Positions 1 through 8,382 of a DNA stretch of 64,000 nt are shown here, piece after piece (position 1 is the stretch's first letter; every line of letters starts with the position of its first letter). The notes below the pieces were generated by a model that saw only the letters and a list, made by a program, of their open reading frames with translations, did not search any database and was not told the DNA's origin. Position numbers and translations under genes: made by a program. Origin of the DNA: Sphingomonas sp. 32-62-10 (GTDB taxonomy: Bacteria; Pseudomonadota; Alphaproteobacteria; Sphingomonadales; Sphingomonadaceae); contig NCEE01000013.1 of assembly GCA_002280555.1 (NCBI GenBank), positions 21,849 through 85,848 on the forward strand. The letters run 5' to 3'.

Positions 1-488
1 ATATGCTGCGCCGGATCGCCCATTGGGCGGCGCGGCGTGCGATCGACGTCGAGCTGGTCGGCGTTGACCTCAACCCCCGCAGCGAGTTGGCGGCGCGGGC
101 GCACACCCCGGCGGGCCTGCCGATCACCTATCTGACGGGCGATTATGCCGATCATGCAGGGGCGGGCTGGGACGTGGTGATCAGCAGCCTGGTCGCGCAT
201 CACATGACGCGGGACCAGTTGATCGCGTTTCTCCGGTTCATGGAGACCGAATCGGCACGCGGCTGGTTCGTCAACGATCTCGAGCGGCATGGTTTTGCGC
301 ATTGGGGCTTCCCCGTGCTGGCGACGCTGATGCGCTGGCACCCGATTGTGAAGCATGACGGGACGCTGTCGATCGCGCGATCCTATCGCCCCAAGGAATG
401 GCCTGCATTGCTGGCAGAGGCCGATGTGACTGATGCGCACGTGATCCGCTATTTCCCGTTTCGGCTATGCGTCGAACGCCTGCGCTGA
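1..488 (+). CDS. SAM-dependent methyltransferase, C-terminal part (5' end outside window)
   Basis: The reading frame is open at the window edge. The first visible residues (LRRIAHWA) correspond to the helix that follows the glycine-rich SAM-binding loop of class I methyltransferases, so the true start and that loop lie upstream. The visible acidic motif II (VELVGVDLNP) and the later VVISSLVAHHM segment fit a Rossmann-fold methyltransferase. The gene overlaps the following FAD oxidoreductase by 22 bases, implying translational coupling. In sphingomonads this pair commonly follows a type III polyketide synthase and would tailor its product; the synthase itself is not in the window, so that role is inferred. 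The substrate is unknown. Confidence 0.75.
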   Translation, partial: MLRRIAHWAARRAIDVELVGVDLNPRSELAARAHTPAGLPITYLTGDYADHAGAGWDVVISSLVAHHMTRDQLIAFLRFMETESARGWFVNDLERHGFAHWGFPVLATLMRWHPIVKHDGTLSIARSYRPKEWPALLAEADVTDAHVIRYFPFRLCVERLR

Positions 489-1585
489 TCATCGGTGGTG
501 GCCCGGCGGGGGCAGCGACCGCAATCATGCTGGCACAGGCACGCCTGCCGCACCTGCTGATCGAACGGACCGCAACGACGGGTGACGCGCTATGCGGCGG
601 CTTTCTAAGCTGGCGGTCGCTCGATTCATTGCAGTCGCTTGGCATCGACCCTGAGACGCTGAACCCCAATTTATTGACCTCCGCGCGGCTCTTCGTCGGC
701 GATCAACTGGCCCAAGCCCCGTTGCCACGGCCAGCGCGTGGCGTGTCCCGCCACCGGCTCGATAGCGTGATGATCGCGCGAGCGATTGCGCTGGGCGCGA
801 ATGTTGAGCGCGGCGTCGATGCGCGGGGCTGGTCTGACCAAGGCGTTCGGCTGCAGGACGGGACGGTACTGGCGGCGGATGCGATCTTCCTGGCGACCGG
901 CAAGCGCGATCTGCGCGGTGCGGCGCGCCCGCCAGAGGCGCAGGAGGCGGATCCGTCGCTTGGGCTCCGGGTGCGGTTGGCAGCATCGCCAGCCCTGCAC
1001 CGCCTGCTCGACGGCGCGATCGAGCTGCATCTCTTCGATCGCGGCTATGTCGGGCTGAACCTGCAGGAGGATGGTTCGGGCAATTTCTGCCTTGCCGTCC
1101 ACCGATCACGCCTGATCGAAGCGGGTGGCCCCGAACCATTGCTGGCATCGATCGCTGCCGAATGCCCCCGGATTGCCGAGCGGCTAGCCTATCGCGCGCC
1201 CGGGGCAAGCGATGCGGTCGCCAATGTTCCTTATGGCTGGCGATTGCGCCACGGGGTGCCGGGCATGTTCCGGCTGGGCGATCAGGCCGCCGTCATCCCG
1301 TCATTGGCCGGTGAGGGCATGGGAATCGCCATCGCCAGCGGTATTCGGGCAGCCCAGGCCTATACCCGTGACGGGGCGGCCGCCGCCCCGGACTTTCAGC
1401 ACCGGCTCGCCCGCGACCTGGCCCGACCGCTCGCGATTGCGGGCATGATCCGCGCAGCGGCCGAACGCCCGGCATTCGCGCGCCCCTTGGTGACGATCGC
1501 GCGCACCTTTCCGTTGTTGATCGACATTGCTGCCCGCCTGACCCGGATCGATCATTCACCGATTGACGCCAGCAGCGCAGCGTAA
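467..1585 (+). CDS. FAD-dependent oxidoreductase (geranylgeranyl-reductase/halogenase-like fold)
   Basis: A 372-residue flavoprotein. The N-terminal GGGPAG motif at about residues 9-14 is the ADP-binding loop of FAD, followed by a typical LLIERT strand end. A second FAD-contact motif, GDQAAVIPSLAGEG, lies near residues 270-283, in the position of the GD motif of aromatic hydroxylases and geranylgeranyl reductases. ATG 467 lies inside the end of the upstream methyltransferase, so the two are probably one operon. The likely role is oxidation or reduction of a lipidic or polyketide product in the membrane, inferred from the partner gene. Substrate and cofactor donor cannot be read from the sequence. 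Confidence 0.8.
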   Translation: MRRTPALIIGGGPAGAATAIMLAQARLPHLLIERTATTGDALCGGFLSWRSLDSLQSLGIDPETLNPNLLTSARLFVGDQLAQAPLPRPARGVSRHRLDSVMIARAIALGANVERGVDARGWSDQGVRLQDGTVLAADAIFLATGKRDLRGAARPPEAQEADPSLGLRVRLAASPALHRLLDGAIELHLFDRGYVGLNLQEDGSGNFCLAVHRSRLIEAGGPEPLLASIAAECPRIAERLAYRAPGASDAVANVPYGWRLRHGVPGMFRLGDQAAVIPSLAGEGMGIAIASGIRAAQAYTRDGAAAAPDFQHRLARDLARPLAIAGMIRAAAERPAFARPLVTIARTFPLLIDIAARLTRIDHSPIDASSAA

Positions 1586-1598
1586 GAGATTGCACCGC

Positions 1599-1994
1599 AT
1601 GGATCACATCACCCTGTCCGACGCTGAATGGCGCGCCAAACTCTCCCCCGAGGCCTATCATGTGCTGCGCGAGGCCGGCACCGAGCGTGCCTTTACCGGT
1701 CGCTATAATGACAACAAGGCCGACGGCATCTATCACTGCGGGGGCTGCGGGCTCGAGCTGTTTGACAGCGCCGACAAATATGATTCGGGTTCGGGCTGGC
1801 CAAGCTTCACCCAGCCGATCGCGCCCGAATATGTCACCGAACATCGCGATGAAAGCCATGGGATGATCCGGATCGAGGCGTGTTGCGCGCGGTGCGATGG
1901 GCATCTGGGCCATGTGTTTCCCGATGGCCCGGCACCAACCGGGCTGCGCTATTGTATGAACTCACTGTCGCTCGATTTTCAGCCGCGCGACTAA
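1599..1994 (+). CDS. msrB: peptide-methionine (R)-S-oxide reductase
   Basis: Repairs oxidised methionine by reducing methionine-R-sulfoxide in proteins. The protein has 131 residues, normal for MsrB. The zinc-site cysteines are C47/C50 (CGGC) and C96/C99 (CARC), the substrate-pocket motif is GWPSF (66-70), and the catalytic cysteine is C119 in RYCMNS. I chose ATG 1599, which gives the standard MDHITLSDAEW N terminus, over an in-frame TTG at 1563 inside the upstream gene. It follows the FAD oxidoreductase closely on the same strand. No signal peptide is visible, so it acts in the cytoplasm. Confidence 0.93.
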   Translation: MDHITLSDAEWRAKLSPEAYHVLREAGTERAFTGRYNDNKADGIYHCGGCGLELFDSADKYDSGSGWPSFTQPIAPEYVTEHRDESHGMIRIEACCARCDGHLGHVFPDGPAPTGLRYCMNSLSLDFQPRD

Positions 1995-2091
1995 AGCAGG
2001 TGAACCGATCAGGCGTTCGGGCTTTGGGGTGAACGCTGCGGGCCAGATGGCTTGTGAGTGTGCCAGATAAGCGGTATTCCGCCTGCACTTC

Positions 2092-4224
2092 ATGGCAAAC
2101 TTCACCCTTCCCGCTTTGTCCCCCCTGTGGCGCCGCCGGATCGTGCTTGCCCTGCAGATCATGGGCGGGCTGGCCGCGGCCGGGCTGATCGCGCTGATCG
2201 TCGCGGTTTATGTGGCCAAAGCGCAACTGCCGAGCTTTGACGAACTGAAATCTTCGCCCAACGGCCAGACGATCCGGGTCCACGCCGCTGACGGCACCGT
2301 GATCGTGTCGATTGGCCCCAGCTATGGCGAATGGCTGCCCTATGATCGGATTCCGGTGGTGATGCGCGATGCCACCGTCTCGGTCGAAGACCGTCGCTTT
2401 CGCTCACACCCAGGGGTTGATCCGATCGCGCTCGTGCGGATCGTGCAATTCGCCATCGCCAATCGCGGCACCGGGCGGCGATTGCAGGGCGCATCGACGA
2501 TCACCCAGCAGGTCGCCCGCACGATCTTCCTGTCGAACCGGTACACGTTTGGCCGCAAGATCCGCGAAATGGTGCTCGCGCTCGCGCTCGAACGCCAGTT
2601 CAGCAAGGATCAGATCCTCGAATTGTACCTCAACAAGGTCTATTTCGGGGGCGGTGCGTACGGCATCGACGCCGCGTCGCGCCGTTTCTTCGGGCATGGC
2701 GCCGATCGGCTGAGCCTGGAAGAAGCCGCCGTGGTCGCCGGGCTGGTGAAGGCGCCATCGCATTATTCCCCCACTGCAGATGCGGAAGCAGCGATCGGGC
2801 GCGCGGGCGTGGTGATTGGCGTGATGCAGGAAACCGGGGCGATTACCGCGGAGCAAGCCGCCGCTGCCGATCCGTCATCGGTCAAGCTGGCGCCGGAGCC
2901 CAAGCAGAACAGCGTCCGCTATTTTACCGATTGGGCGCTGCCGCAGCTCGAGCTGCTGATCGATGAAACAACCCGTCCGCTGGAGGTGTGGACCACGCTC
3001 GACCTGCCGATGCAGCGTGCCGCCGATGCCGCCATCCGGGCCGCTGCGCCCAGCAACGCACAAGGGGCATTGGTCGCACTTGATCGTGATGGCGCCGTGC
3101 GATCGATGGTAGGTGGCAAGGATTATGTTGCGTCAATCTACAACCGATCGACCCAGGCCGTGCGCCAGCCGGGATCGGCGTTCAAGCTGTTCGTTTATCT
3201 CGCCGCGCTTGAGGCCGGGCACCGTACCGAGGAAAAAGTGGTCGACGAGCCTGTGACGATCAACGGCTGGAGCCCGCGCAACAGTTCCGGCCGCAATTCG
3301 GGCGAGATGACGCTGCGGAACGCTTTTGCCTATTCGATCAATACCGTCGCCGCCAAGCTCGGCCAGGATGTCGGCTTTGCGACAATCGCCGATATGGCGC
3401 GGCGGTTTGGCATCACCACGCCGGTGAATACGCAGCCCGCGATGGTGCTCGGCAGCTCCGATGTCCGTCTGATCGAAATGACACGGGCCTTCGCGTCGGT
3501 CGCAAACAAGGGCGTTGCTGTGACGCCCTATGGAATCACCAAGGTGACCGCAAACGGCGTGACCATCTACGCGCATGAGGTTGACCGTTCGCAGGTGCTG
3601 GTTGCCCCCAGTGTGGCGGCGCAAATGACCGATCTTTTGCAAACGGCGGTCAACACAGGCTCCGGCCGCGCCGCACAGATCGGGCGACCGGTCGCGGGCA
3701 AGACCGGCACGACCACGTCGAACAAGGATGGCTGGTTTCTGGGCTTTTCGAGCGGGTTGACCACCGGCGTTTGGATGGGCCGCGACGATGCCCGCACCGT
3801 CCCCGGCCTGCAGGGCGGCACCGCGCCCGCGCGTGCTTTTGCTGCCTTCATGAAAGTTGCGGTGGCACGCCGCCCCGTTGAGCAGTTCGAAACCGCCGTC
3901 ACCCTGCCCGATGAATCCGCGCTCGACGAGGAATCCTATTTCGGCCAGCCCGACAATGGCCTGTTCGTTGACGAAAATGGCAATCCCGTCGACCCGGACA
4001 GCACGGCGCCCGCCGATGGTAGTATGGTTACTCCCGATGGTGGTCCGATTGACGGCGATGCACCACCGGCTGATGAGGGGGACCGGCGCCCAGGGCAGCA
4101 GCTCGATCAGGCCTGGATGGACCGCGTTCTTGGCCGGTCCAATGGTCCCCGATCAGGAACCAACCCGCCAGCATCGCGAACGCCACCCGGCGATCGTTCT
4201 CAGGAATCGCGCCCCAACCAGTGA
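2092..4224 (+). CDS. class A penicillin-binding protein (PBP1A-like)
   Basis: A bifunctional peptidoglycan glycosyltransferase and DD-transpeptidase anchored in the inner membrane. The order is: short cytoplasmic tail, membrane segment (about 17-43), GT51 domain with the catalytic glutamate in EDRRFRSHPGVD (E99) and GASTITQQ (133-140), then a transpeptidase domain with active serine S362 in the SAFK motif, SIN in YSINTV, and KTGT near residue 536. The last 100 residues are acidic and proline-rich with no recognised domain. At 710 residues it is compact for PBP1A. Its 3' end overlaps the convergent metallopeptidase gene by 25 bases. Confidence 0.92.
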   Translation: MANFTLPALSPLWRRRIVLALQIMGGLAAAGLIALIVAVYVAKAQLPSFDELKSSPNGQTIRVHAADGTVIVSIGPSYGEWLPYDRIPVVMRDATVSVEDRRFRSHPGVDPIALVRIVQFAIANRGTGRRLQGASTITQQVARTIFLSNRYTFGRKIREMVLALALERQFSKDQILELYLNKVYFGGGAYGIDAASRRFFGHGADRLSLEEAAVVAGLVKAPSHYSPTADAEAAIGRAGVVIGVMQETGAITAEQAAAADPSSVKLAPEPKQNSVRYFTDWALPQLELLIDETTRPLEVWTTLDLPMQRAADAAIRAAAPSNAQGALVALDRDGAVRSMVGGKDYVASIYNRSTQAVRQPGSAFKLFVYLAALEAGHRTEEKVVDEPVTINGWSPRNSSGRNSGEMTLRNAFAYSINTVAAKLGQDVGFATIADMARRFGITTPVNTQPAMVLGSSDVRLIEMTRAFASVANKGVAVTPYGITKVTANGVTIYAHEVDRSQVLVAPSVAAQMTDLLQTAVNTGSGRAAQIGRPVAGKTGTTTSNKDGWFLGFSSGLTTGVWMGRDDARTVPGLQGGTAPARAFAAFMKVAVARRPVEQFETAVTLPDESALDEESYFGQPDNGLFVDENGNPVDPDSTAPADGSMVTPDGGPIDGDAPPADEGDRRPGQQLDQAWMDRVLGRSNGPRSGTNPPASRTPPGDRSQESRPNQ

Positions 4225-4874
4225 AGCGCAGCGCCGTGGCGCCGCAACCAGACGCGCGCAGCCCCGGCATCGACCCCAACCAATTGATCGACCAGTGCAT
4301 GAAATTCCGGCCCGTGATTCATATGCACGCGGTGCGCCACTTCATGTGCCACGGTGGCGCGGCGAACCCGATCGGGCATCAGGATCAGCCGCCAGCTATA
4401 CCGGATCATCCCGCTTGATGCGCAGCTGCCCCAGCGCGCCTTCGGATCGCCGACCGATACCCCGCTCACCGTTACGCCGACGCGCCCGGCAAACTCGGCG
4501 GTTTCGGCGCTCAGCACGGCCAGCGCTTCGCGCTTTAGCCAGGCCGTGATGCGGCGGGACAAGCCATCGATCGGGCCGCCACAATGGAGCCAATCGCCAA
4601 CCCGCGATACCCGGCGCGATGCAGTTTCATCCCACACGATTGTTACATCGCCATCGCCCATCGGGATGGTCGCGCCCGGCACAAAAGGGCGAGGCACGGG
4701 CAGCTTGGCGCGCTGTTCGGCGATCCATTCGCCATGCGCCTCTGCCCAGCGGAGCGCGGGCGCCAGCGCGGCGCGCTTCGGCAGCGTCAGGCGCACCGCG
4801 CCTGTCGCCGGATCAACGCTTAACCGCGCGCGCCGCGCACGCGGGTGGCGAACGACCTCGATTCCCGCAATCAC
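4200..4874 (-). CDS. YgjP-like zinc metallopeptidase (DUF45/SprT-related)
   Basis: A 224-residue protein of the YgjP/DUF45 family. The zinc-binding HEVAH motif is at residues 177-181, with a further histidine in HMNHGPEFH. The preceding RWGSC block is the family signature. No signal peptide or membrane segment is visible, so it is a predicted cytoplasmic metallopeptidase with unknown substrate. Its start overlaps the stop of the upstream YcgN-like gene by 4 bases, placing it in the minus-strand operon SCO, YcgN, YgjP. Its 3' end overlaps the convergent penicillin-binding protein gene. Confidence 0.88.
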   Translation of the reverse strand: MIAGIEVVRHPRARRARLSVDPATGAVRLTLPKRAALAPALRWAEAHGEWIAEQRAKLPVPRPFVPGATIPMGDGDVTIVWDETASRRVSRVGDWLHCGGPIDGLSRRITAWLKREALAVLSAETAEFAGRVGVTVSGVSVGDPKARWGSCASSGMIRYSWRLILMPDRVRRATVAHEVAHRVHMNHGPEFHALVDQLVGVDAGAARVWLRRHGAALHWLGRDS

Positions 4875-5317
4875 AATTCGCGATCGATCAAATGATGTTC
4901 GAGCTCACCGGCATCATCCTCCGAAATCGTCCGGCCCCGCACCGACATGCCGGCACGGTGAATCGCCTGCCGATCGCCGCAGACGAGATAGTGCCAATCA
5001 GGCAACGGCTTGCCATCTTCGCGCAGCCGGTAAGCGCAACTGCTGGGCAGCCAATCGATCTGCGCTAGTTTGGCAGGAGTCAGCCGCACGCATTCGGCGA
5101 CAAAGGCATGGCGGTGCTTGTAGTTCGAGCATTGCGCGGTTTCACGATCGAGCAGCCGACACGAGACATTGGTTGGCAGCAATTCGCCGGTCTCTTCGTC
5201 CTCAAGCTTGTGGACGCAGCATTTGCCGCAGCCATCGCACAGCGCCTCCCATTGCGCGCGATCGAGTTTGTGCAGCGGGGTGTCTTCCCAGAATTTGCCT
5301 GCCATCCGGCTGGTCAC
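4871..5317 (-). CDS. YcgN family cysteine-cluster protein (UPF0260)
   Basis: A small cysteine-rich protein of the YcgN family. The signature CDGCGKCC lies near residues 28-35 and is followed by further spaced cysteines (NVSCRLLD, QCSNY, CAYRL), the CxxCxxCC pattern typical of metal or Fe-S clusters. Its biochemical role is not established. The GTG at 5317 overlaps the SCO stop codon; an in-frame ATG at 5305 is a possible alternative. It lies between SCO and the metallopeptidase in a tightly overlapped operon. A link to copper or cytochrome oxidase assembly through SCO is only suggested by position. Confidence 0.88.
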   Translation of the reverse strand: MTSRMAGKFWEDTPLHKLDRAQWEALCDGCGKCCVHKLEDEETGELLPTNVSCRLLDRETAQCSNYKHRHAFVAECVRLTPAKLAQIDWLPSSCAYRLREDGKPLPDWHYLVCGDRQAIHRAGMSVRGRTISEDDAGELEHHLIDREL

Positions 5318-5919
5318 TTCGCCCAGCGCTTGATCGCGTTGACGATCTCGTCAGGGGATTTATCCTGCGGGAGCAGCGCCAGCGGTTCGCCCTTCGGCCC
5401 GAACAAATAGGCAAGGCGGCTGTGATCGACGATATAGCCACCATCGGGACGCTTAGGCTTGGCCTCTGAATAAATCGCAAAACGCTTTTTCACTGCGTCG
5501 ATCTGCGCCTGGGTGCCGGTAAGCGCAATCAGCCGGGGCGAGAAGGCACCAGCAAATTGTTTCAGCGCCGCCGGGGTATCGCGCGCGGGATCAACGGTGA
5601 TGAAAATCGGCACGACGCGGGCCGACAGCGCTGGATCGCTCTTGTCGAGCGCGCGCATAGCCAGTGCAATATTCTGCACATCGATCGGGCAGACATCAGG
5701 GCAATAGCTGTAGCCAAAATAAATGATGCGGTATTTACCCGCAAAATCGGTGTCGCGGACGATCTTTCCGTTCTGGTCGGTCAGCGTGAACGGGCCCCCG
5801 ATCCGGGCACCGGCGAGCGGCGGTGTTGCGGTTTCCTGACCAGACGTACCTGGGACGGAACACCCCGCCAGCACCACCGCAGTGATGAGCGCAAACGCGC
5901 GTTTCAATTTCTCGTTCAT
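5314..5919 (-). CDS. SCO1/SenC family copper-chaperone lipoprotein
   Basis: SCO proteins deliver copper to the CuA site of cytochrome c oxidase and have a thioredoxin fold. The copper-binding CPDVCP motif has cysteines near residues 73 and 77, and the conserved distal histidine lies in VDHSRLAY near residue 165. The N terminus is a lipoprotein signal with the lipobox VLAGC (Cys20), so it should face the periplasm on a membrane anchor. I chose ATG 5919 because it gives a clean lipoprotein signal; an ATG at 5934 adds five residues. It is the first gene of the SCO, YcgN, metallopeptidase operon. Confidence 0.9.
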   Translation of the reverse strand: MNEKLKRAFALITAVVLAGCSVPGTSGQETATPPLAGARIGGPFTLTDQNGKIVRDTDFAGKYRIIYFGYSYCPDVCPIDVQNIALAMRALDKSDPALSARVVPIFITVDPARDTPAALKQFAGAFSPRLIALTGTQAQIDAVKKRFAIYSEAKPKRPDGGYIVDHSRLAYLFGPKGEPLALLPQDKSPDEIVNAIKRWAK

Positions 5920-6004
5920 GGCGCGACAAGCCATGATCTGTTATCGAACAGCGTGCAAGTGGCGGGTGTTAGCCCCGCGCCGAGAACAAGGATTCGATAT
6001 AATC

Positions 6005-6622
6005 ATGGCGGCAACTATGCGGAAACTGGCAATCGTGGCAGCAGCTTGCCTGGCCACCGGCGTGATCAATAGCCCGGTCGCAGCGCAGCTGGGGCAGTCC
6101 CCCGGCGCGAAGTTTCTGGAAGCGGTGAAGGAAGAGAAAAACAACGAGGTTGTCGCGGCCGTCAACGAAAATGGCGCTGCGATCGTCAATACCCGCGATT
6201 TCTCCAGCCGTGAAACTGCGCTCCACATCGTCGCCAAGCGGGGTGATGTGCTCTACACGCGGTTCCTGTTGCAAAAGGGCGGCAACCCGAATTTGCGCGA
6301 CGTGCGCGGCAGCACCCCTCTGCTGGTCGCGGTGAGCAACGGCCATGCCGATCTGGTTCCAGTATTCGTTGCCGCCAAGGCCAATGTGAACCAGGGCAAT
6401 GACAGCGGAGAGACCCCATTGATCAAGGCCGTCCAACGACGTGATCTGGTGATGGTGCGCGAACTGATCGCCGCGGGCGCCGATCCCGATCAGGCGGATT
6501 CGCTCGCAGGAAAATCGGCGCGGATCTATGCCAATGAAGATACACGCACACCGGCACTTGCCAAAATTTTCGCCGATATCCCCAAGCGCGAGCGACGGGC
6601 TGTATCTGGGCCGACGCTGTAG
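6005..6622 (+). CDS. exported ankyrin-repeat protein
   Basis: A 205-residue protein with a Sec signal peptide (hydrophobic AIVAAACLATGVI, cleavage probably after PVAAQ) followed by about four ankyrin repeats. Repeat signatures include RETALHIVAKRGD, GSTPLLVAVSNGH and GETPLIKAVQRRD. Ankyrin repeats mediate protein binding; the partner is unknown. The frame is open further upstream, but ATG 6005 gives the signal peptide and is preferred. It is divergent from the SCO operon and convergent with mmcB, with only 15 bases between the two stops. Confidence 0.85.
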   Translation: MAATMRKLAIVAAACLATGVINSPVAAQLGQSPGAKFLEAVKEEKNNEVVAAVNENGAAIVNTRDFSSRETALHIVAKRGDVLYTRFLLQKGGNPNLRDVRGSTPLLVAVSNGHADLVPVFVAAKANVNQGNDSGETPLIKAVQRRDLVMVRELIAAGADPDQADSLAGKSARIYANEDTRTPALAKIFADIPKRERRAVSGPTL

Positions 6623-6637
6623 GCAGGCGGGTTAGCG

Positions 6638-7135
6638 CTATCCCAGAATTTCGGCTTCGGGATCAATCGACTGGATCAATCGCCGACCTGCCCGGCGGGC
6701 AAAAGCGAGCGTGTTGCGCTTGCGCGCCGCCGCGGGCATCGGCGCGCTAAACGCCTCACGCACGATCATTGCATCATACCGATCGGCGACAATGATGCCT
6801 GTCCGTTCGGGTAGAAAAGCGGCCCCACGCAGCGGCGCCAGATCAAAGCCCGTCGGCACTGCCCAGAAATAGCGATCGCAATGCGCCAGATAATCGGTCC
6901 ATTTGCCATCGCCCAACAAATCGGCCCGTGATGTTTTGATCTCGACGATCACAATGCCGCCCCGCGCATCGATTGCCATCAAATCAGCACGGCGCCCGCC
7001 TTCAAGCGGCACTTCGCCCATGGTGATCAGATCGTGGCGGAGGAGCATCCGAGTGACGCCCCGGACGAGATCGGCAGCACAGCCAGGCGCCACAGGGCTG
7101 ATCGGCATACGATCGGGGAAAGGCTCAGAAAGCAT
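6638..7135 (-). CDS. mmcB: MmcB family DNA repair protein
   Basis: A 165-residue member of the MmcB family, named from Caulobacter, where it is a DNA-damage-induced repair factor. The core GGRRADLMAIDARGGIVIVEIKTSRADLLGD resembles a PD-(D/E)xK nuclease-type fold (aspartate, then E-x-K on adjacent strands) and is characteristic of the family. ATG 7135 was chosen; an ATG nine residues in is a weaker alternative. It is a single gene between the ankyrin gene and the SleB-type hydrolase. I see no clear LexA operator upstream, so damage control is not shown by the sequence. Confidence 0.85.
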   Translation of the reverse strand: MLSEPFPDRMPISPVAPGCAADLVRGVTRMLLRHDLITMGEVPLEGGRRADLMAIDARGGIVIVEIKTSRADLLGDGKWTDYLAHCDRYFWAVPTGFDLAPLRGAAFLPERTGIIVADRYDAMIVREAFSAPMPAAARKRNTLAFARRAGRRLIQSIDPEAEILG

Positions 7136-7195
7136 TTCCCCGACCTAGAACATTACACGAACAAAATAAAGGCCGTGAGTTACGGCGATACGCAG

Positions 7196-7882
7196 TTAGC
7201 GGTAAAAGACGTGGCCACCGATGGCTGCCACGCGCGTAAGCCGCCAGCCGGGTGAGACGTGACGCGCATGGAAGAACAAGGCGTTCGCCACGGGGCTTTC
7301 CCAACGCTCAGCCATGGCAACCTGCGCAACCGCCAAGGCGGTGCGATATTGGGCGTTACCGTTGCCAATGCTTGGCATACGGCCGCCGCGCACGAACGAG
7401 AATTGCCCAGGCTGCTTGACGACCGAACAGATTGATCGGGGGAAACGACCTGATTTCGTGCGATTGATCACGACATTGGCAACGGCAAGCTGGCCTTGCA
7501 GCGACTCACCCTTTGATTCGAAAAAAATCGTCCCTGCCAGGCAGGCCAGATCGCTGTCCACCGTCATGGGCGGATCCTGCGCAGCAACGGCAGCAGCCAG
7601 TGTTGCATAGGACCGACGCTCGACCGGGAGGCCACGATCGATGTTCTGCGGATCATCCGCAATAACTGGATCGGAAGGGGGTGTTGCGGTGGGCACTATG
7701 GGTGCCGAAGGAACTGAAGCCGGTGCCAGGACGTTGGATATTCCGGGGCTGTCAGTCGACGTTGGTGCTGTAATCACCAAGGTCCTGTCGAGTTCGATCG
7801 CGAACCCGGGGGTGCCGGAGCCTGCCAGGCTGGCGGCACAGAAAACCGCGATGACGATCGCGGCACGAAGAGAAAACTGCAT
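7196..7882 (-). CDS. cell wall hydrolase, SleB family
   Basis: A secreted or periplasmic hydrolase of 228 residues. The N terminus carries a signal peptide (AAIVIAVFCAASLAG). A proline/threonine-rich linker follows, then from about residue 115 the Hydrolase_2 (SleB) domain, with the probable catalytic glutamate in TIFFESKGES and the family motif AVANVVINRTKSGRFP. SleB enzymes are lytic transglycosylases first described in spore cortex; proteobacterial members act on growing peptidoglycan. It has its own transcription unit, with about 157 bases of non-coding DNA upstream. Confidence 0.88.
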   Translation of the reverse strand: MQFSLRAAIVIAVFCAASLAGSGTPGFAIELDRTLVITAPTSTDSPGISNVLAPASVPSAPIVPTATPPSDPVIADDPQNIDRGLPVERRSYATLAAAVAAQDPPMTVDSDLACLAGTIFFESKGESLQGQLAVANVVINRTKSGRFPRSICSVVKQPGQFSFVRGGRMPSIGNGNAQYRTALAVAQVAMAERWESPVANALFFHARHVSPGWRLTRVAAIGGHVFYR

Positions 7883-7989
7883 TGAAACTGCTAAATATGC
7901 GGTTGGCGCGCGGTCGTGATCGCCTGAATTGGCACCACGCCGGGCATACCCCCCGACTGCGTCACTGACCGATATCGCACATCAGCACA

Positions 7990-8033
7990 GCACAACGCGT
8001 ATTTCGAAGCGCCGCTCTTTCGTTGTGCGGCGC
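7990..8033 (-). terminator. hairpin region after DUF1491, two mutually exclusive stems
   Basis: Immediately downstream of the minus-strand DUF1491 stop, GCGCCGC (8009-8015) can pair with GCGGCGC (8027-8033). Alternatively GCACAACG (7990-7997) can pair with CGTTGTGC (8021-8028). The two stems share bases and cannot form together. On the minus strand the first stem is followed by TTCGAAAT rather than a full T run. It may end the ppsR to DUF1491 operon. Termination is inferred from position and folding only. Confidence 0.4.
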
Positions 8034-8040
8034 AATATAG

Positions 8041-8382
8041 TCAACCCGCGGCGATCGTTTCAGCGGCGAACCGTTCCGCTTCCGGGATATCCAGTTCAAT
8101 CACCCATAGGTCGGGATCACGATCGCGTCGCCGGTGCCAATAGGCGGTCACCTGCCCCGGATCATCGCCCGCCACCGCCGCGACAGCAACGAGGCCAACC
8201 GCGCCTGTTGGACCGATTCCACGCTCCAATATTTTGAAATCATTGCCTTTTTGGCAAGTAATGACGAGAATAGCACCGGCCTGAAGGTCTCCCTTGGCAA
8301 GCACCATCGCCATGCCCCCGGCATCATTAACACGGCGTAACAAGGCATTGACCAGCACCGTGCTGGGCAGCCGATCGCTCAT
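8041..8382 (-). CDS. DUF1491 family protein
   Basis: A 113-residue protein of the alphaproteobacterial DUF1491 family. The pattern TVLVNALLRRVNDAGGMAMVLAKGD, then a late PDLWVIELDIPEAERF, is typical. No catalytic motif, signal peptide or membrane segment is seen, and function is unknown. Its start overlaps the stop of the thioesterase gene by 4 bases and it closes the long minus-strand operon that begins at ppsR. Confidence 0.82.
   Translation of the reverse strand: MSDRLPSTVLVNALLRRVNDAGGMAMVLAKGDLQAGAILVITCQKGNDFKILERGIGPTGAVGLVAVAAVAGDDPGQVTAYWHRRRDRDPDLWVIELDIPEAERFAAETIAAG

Noticed and set aside
525..1208. Minus-strand open frames opposite the FAD oxidoreductase
   Set aside because: Arginine- and alanine-rich translations typical of antisense frames in GC-rich genes; the plus strand carries clear flavoprotein motifs.
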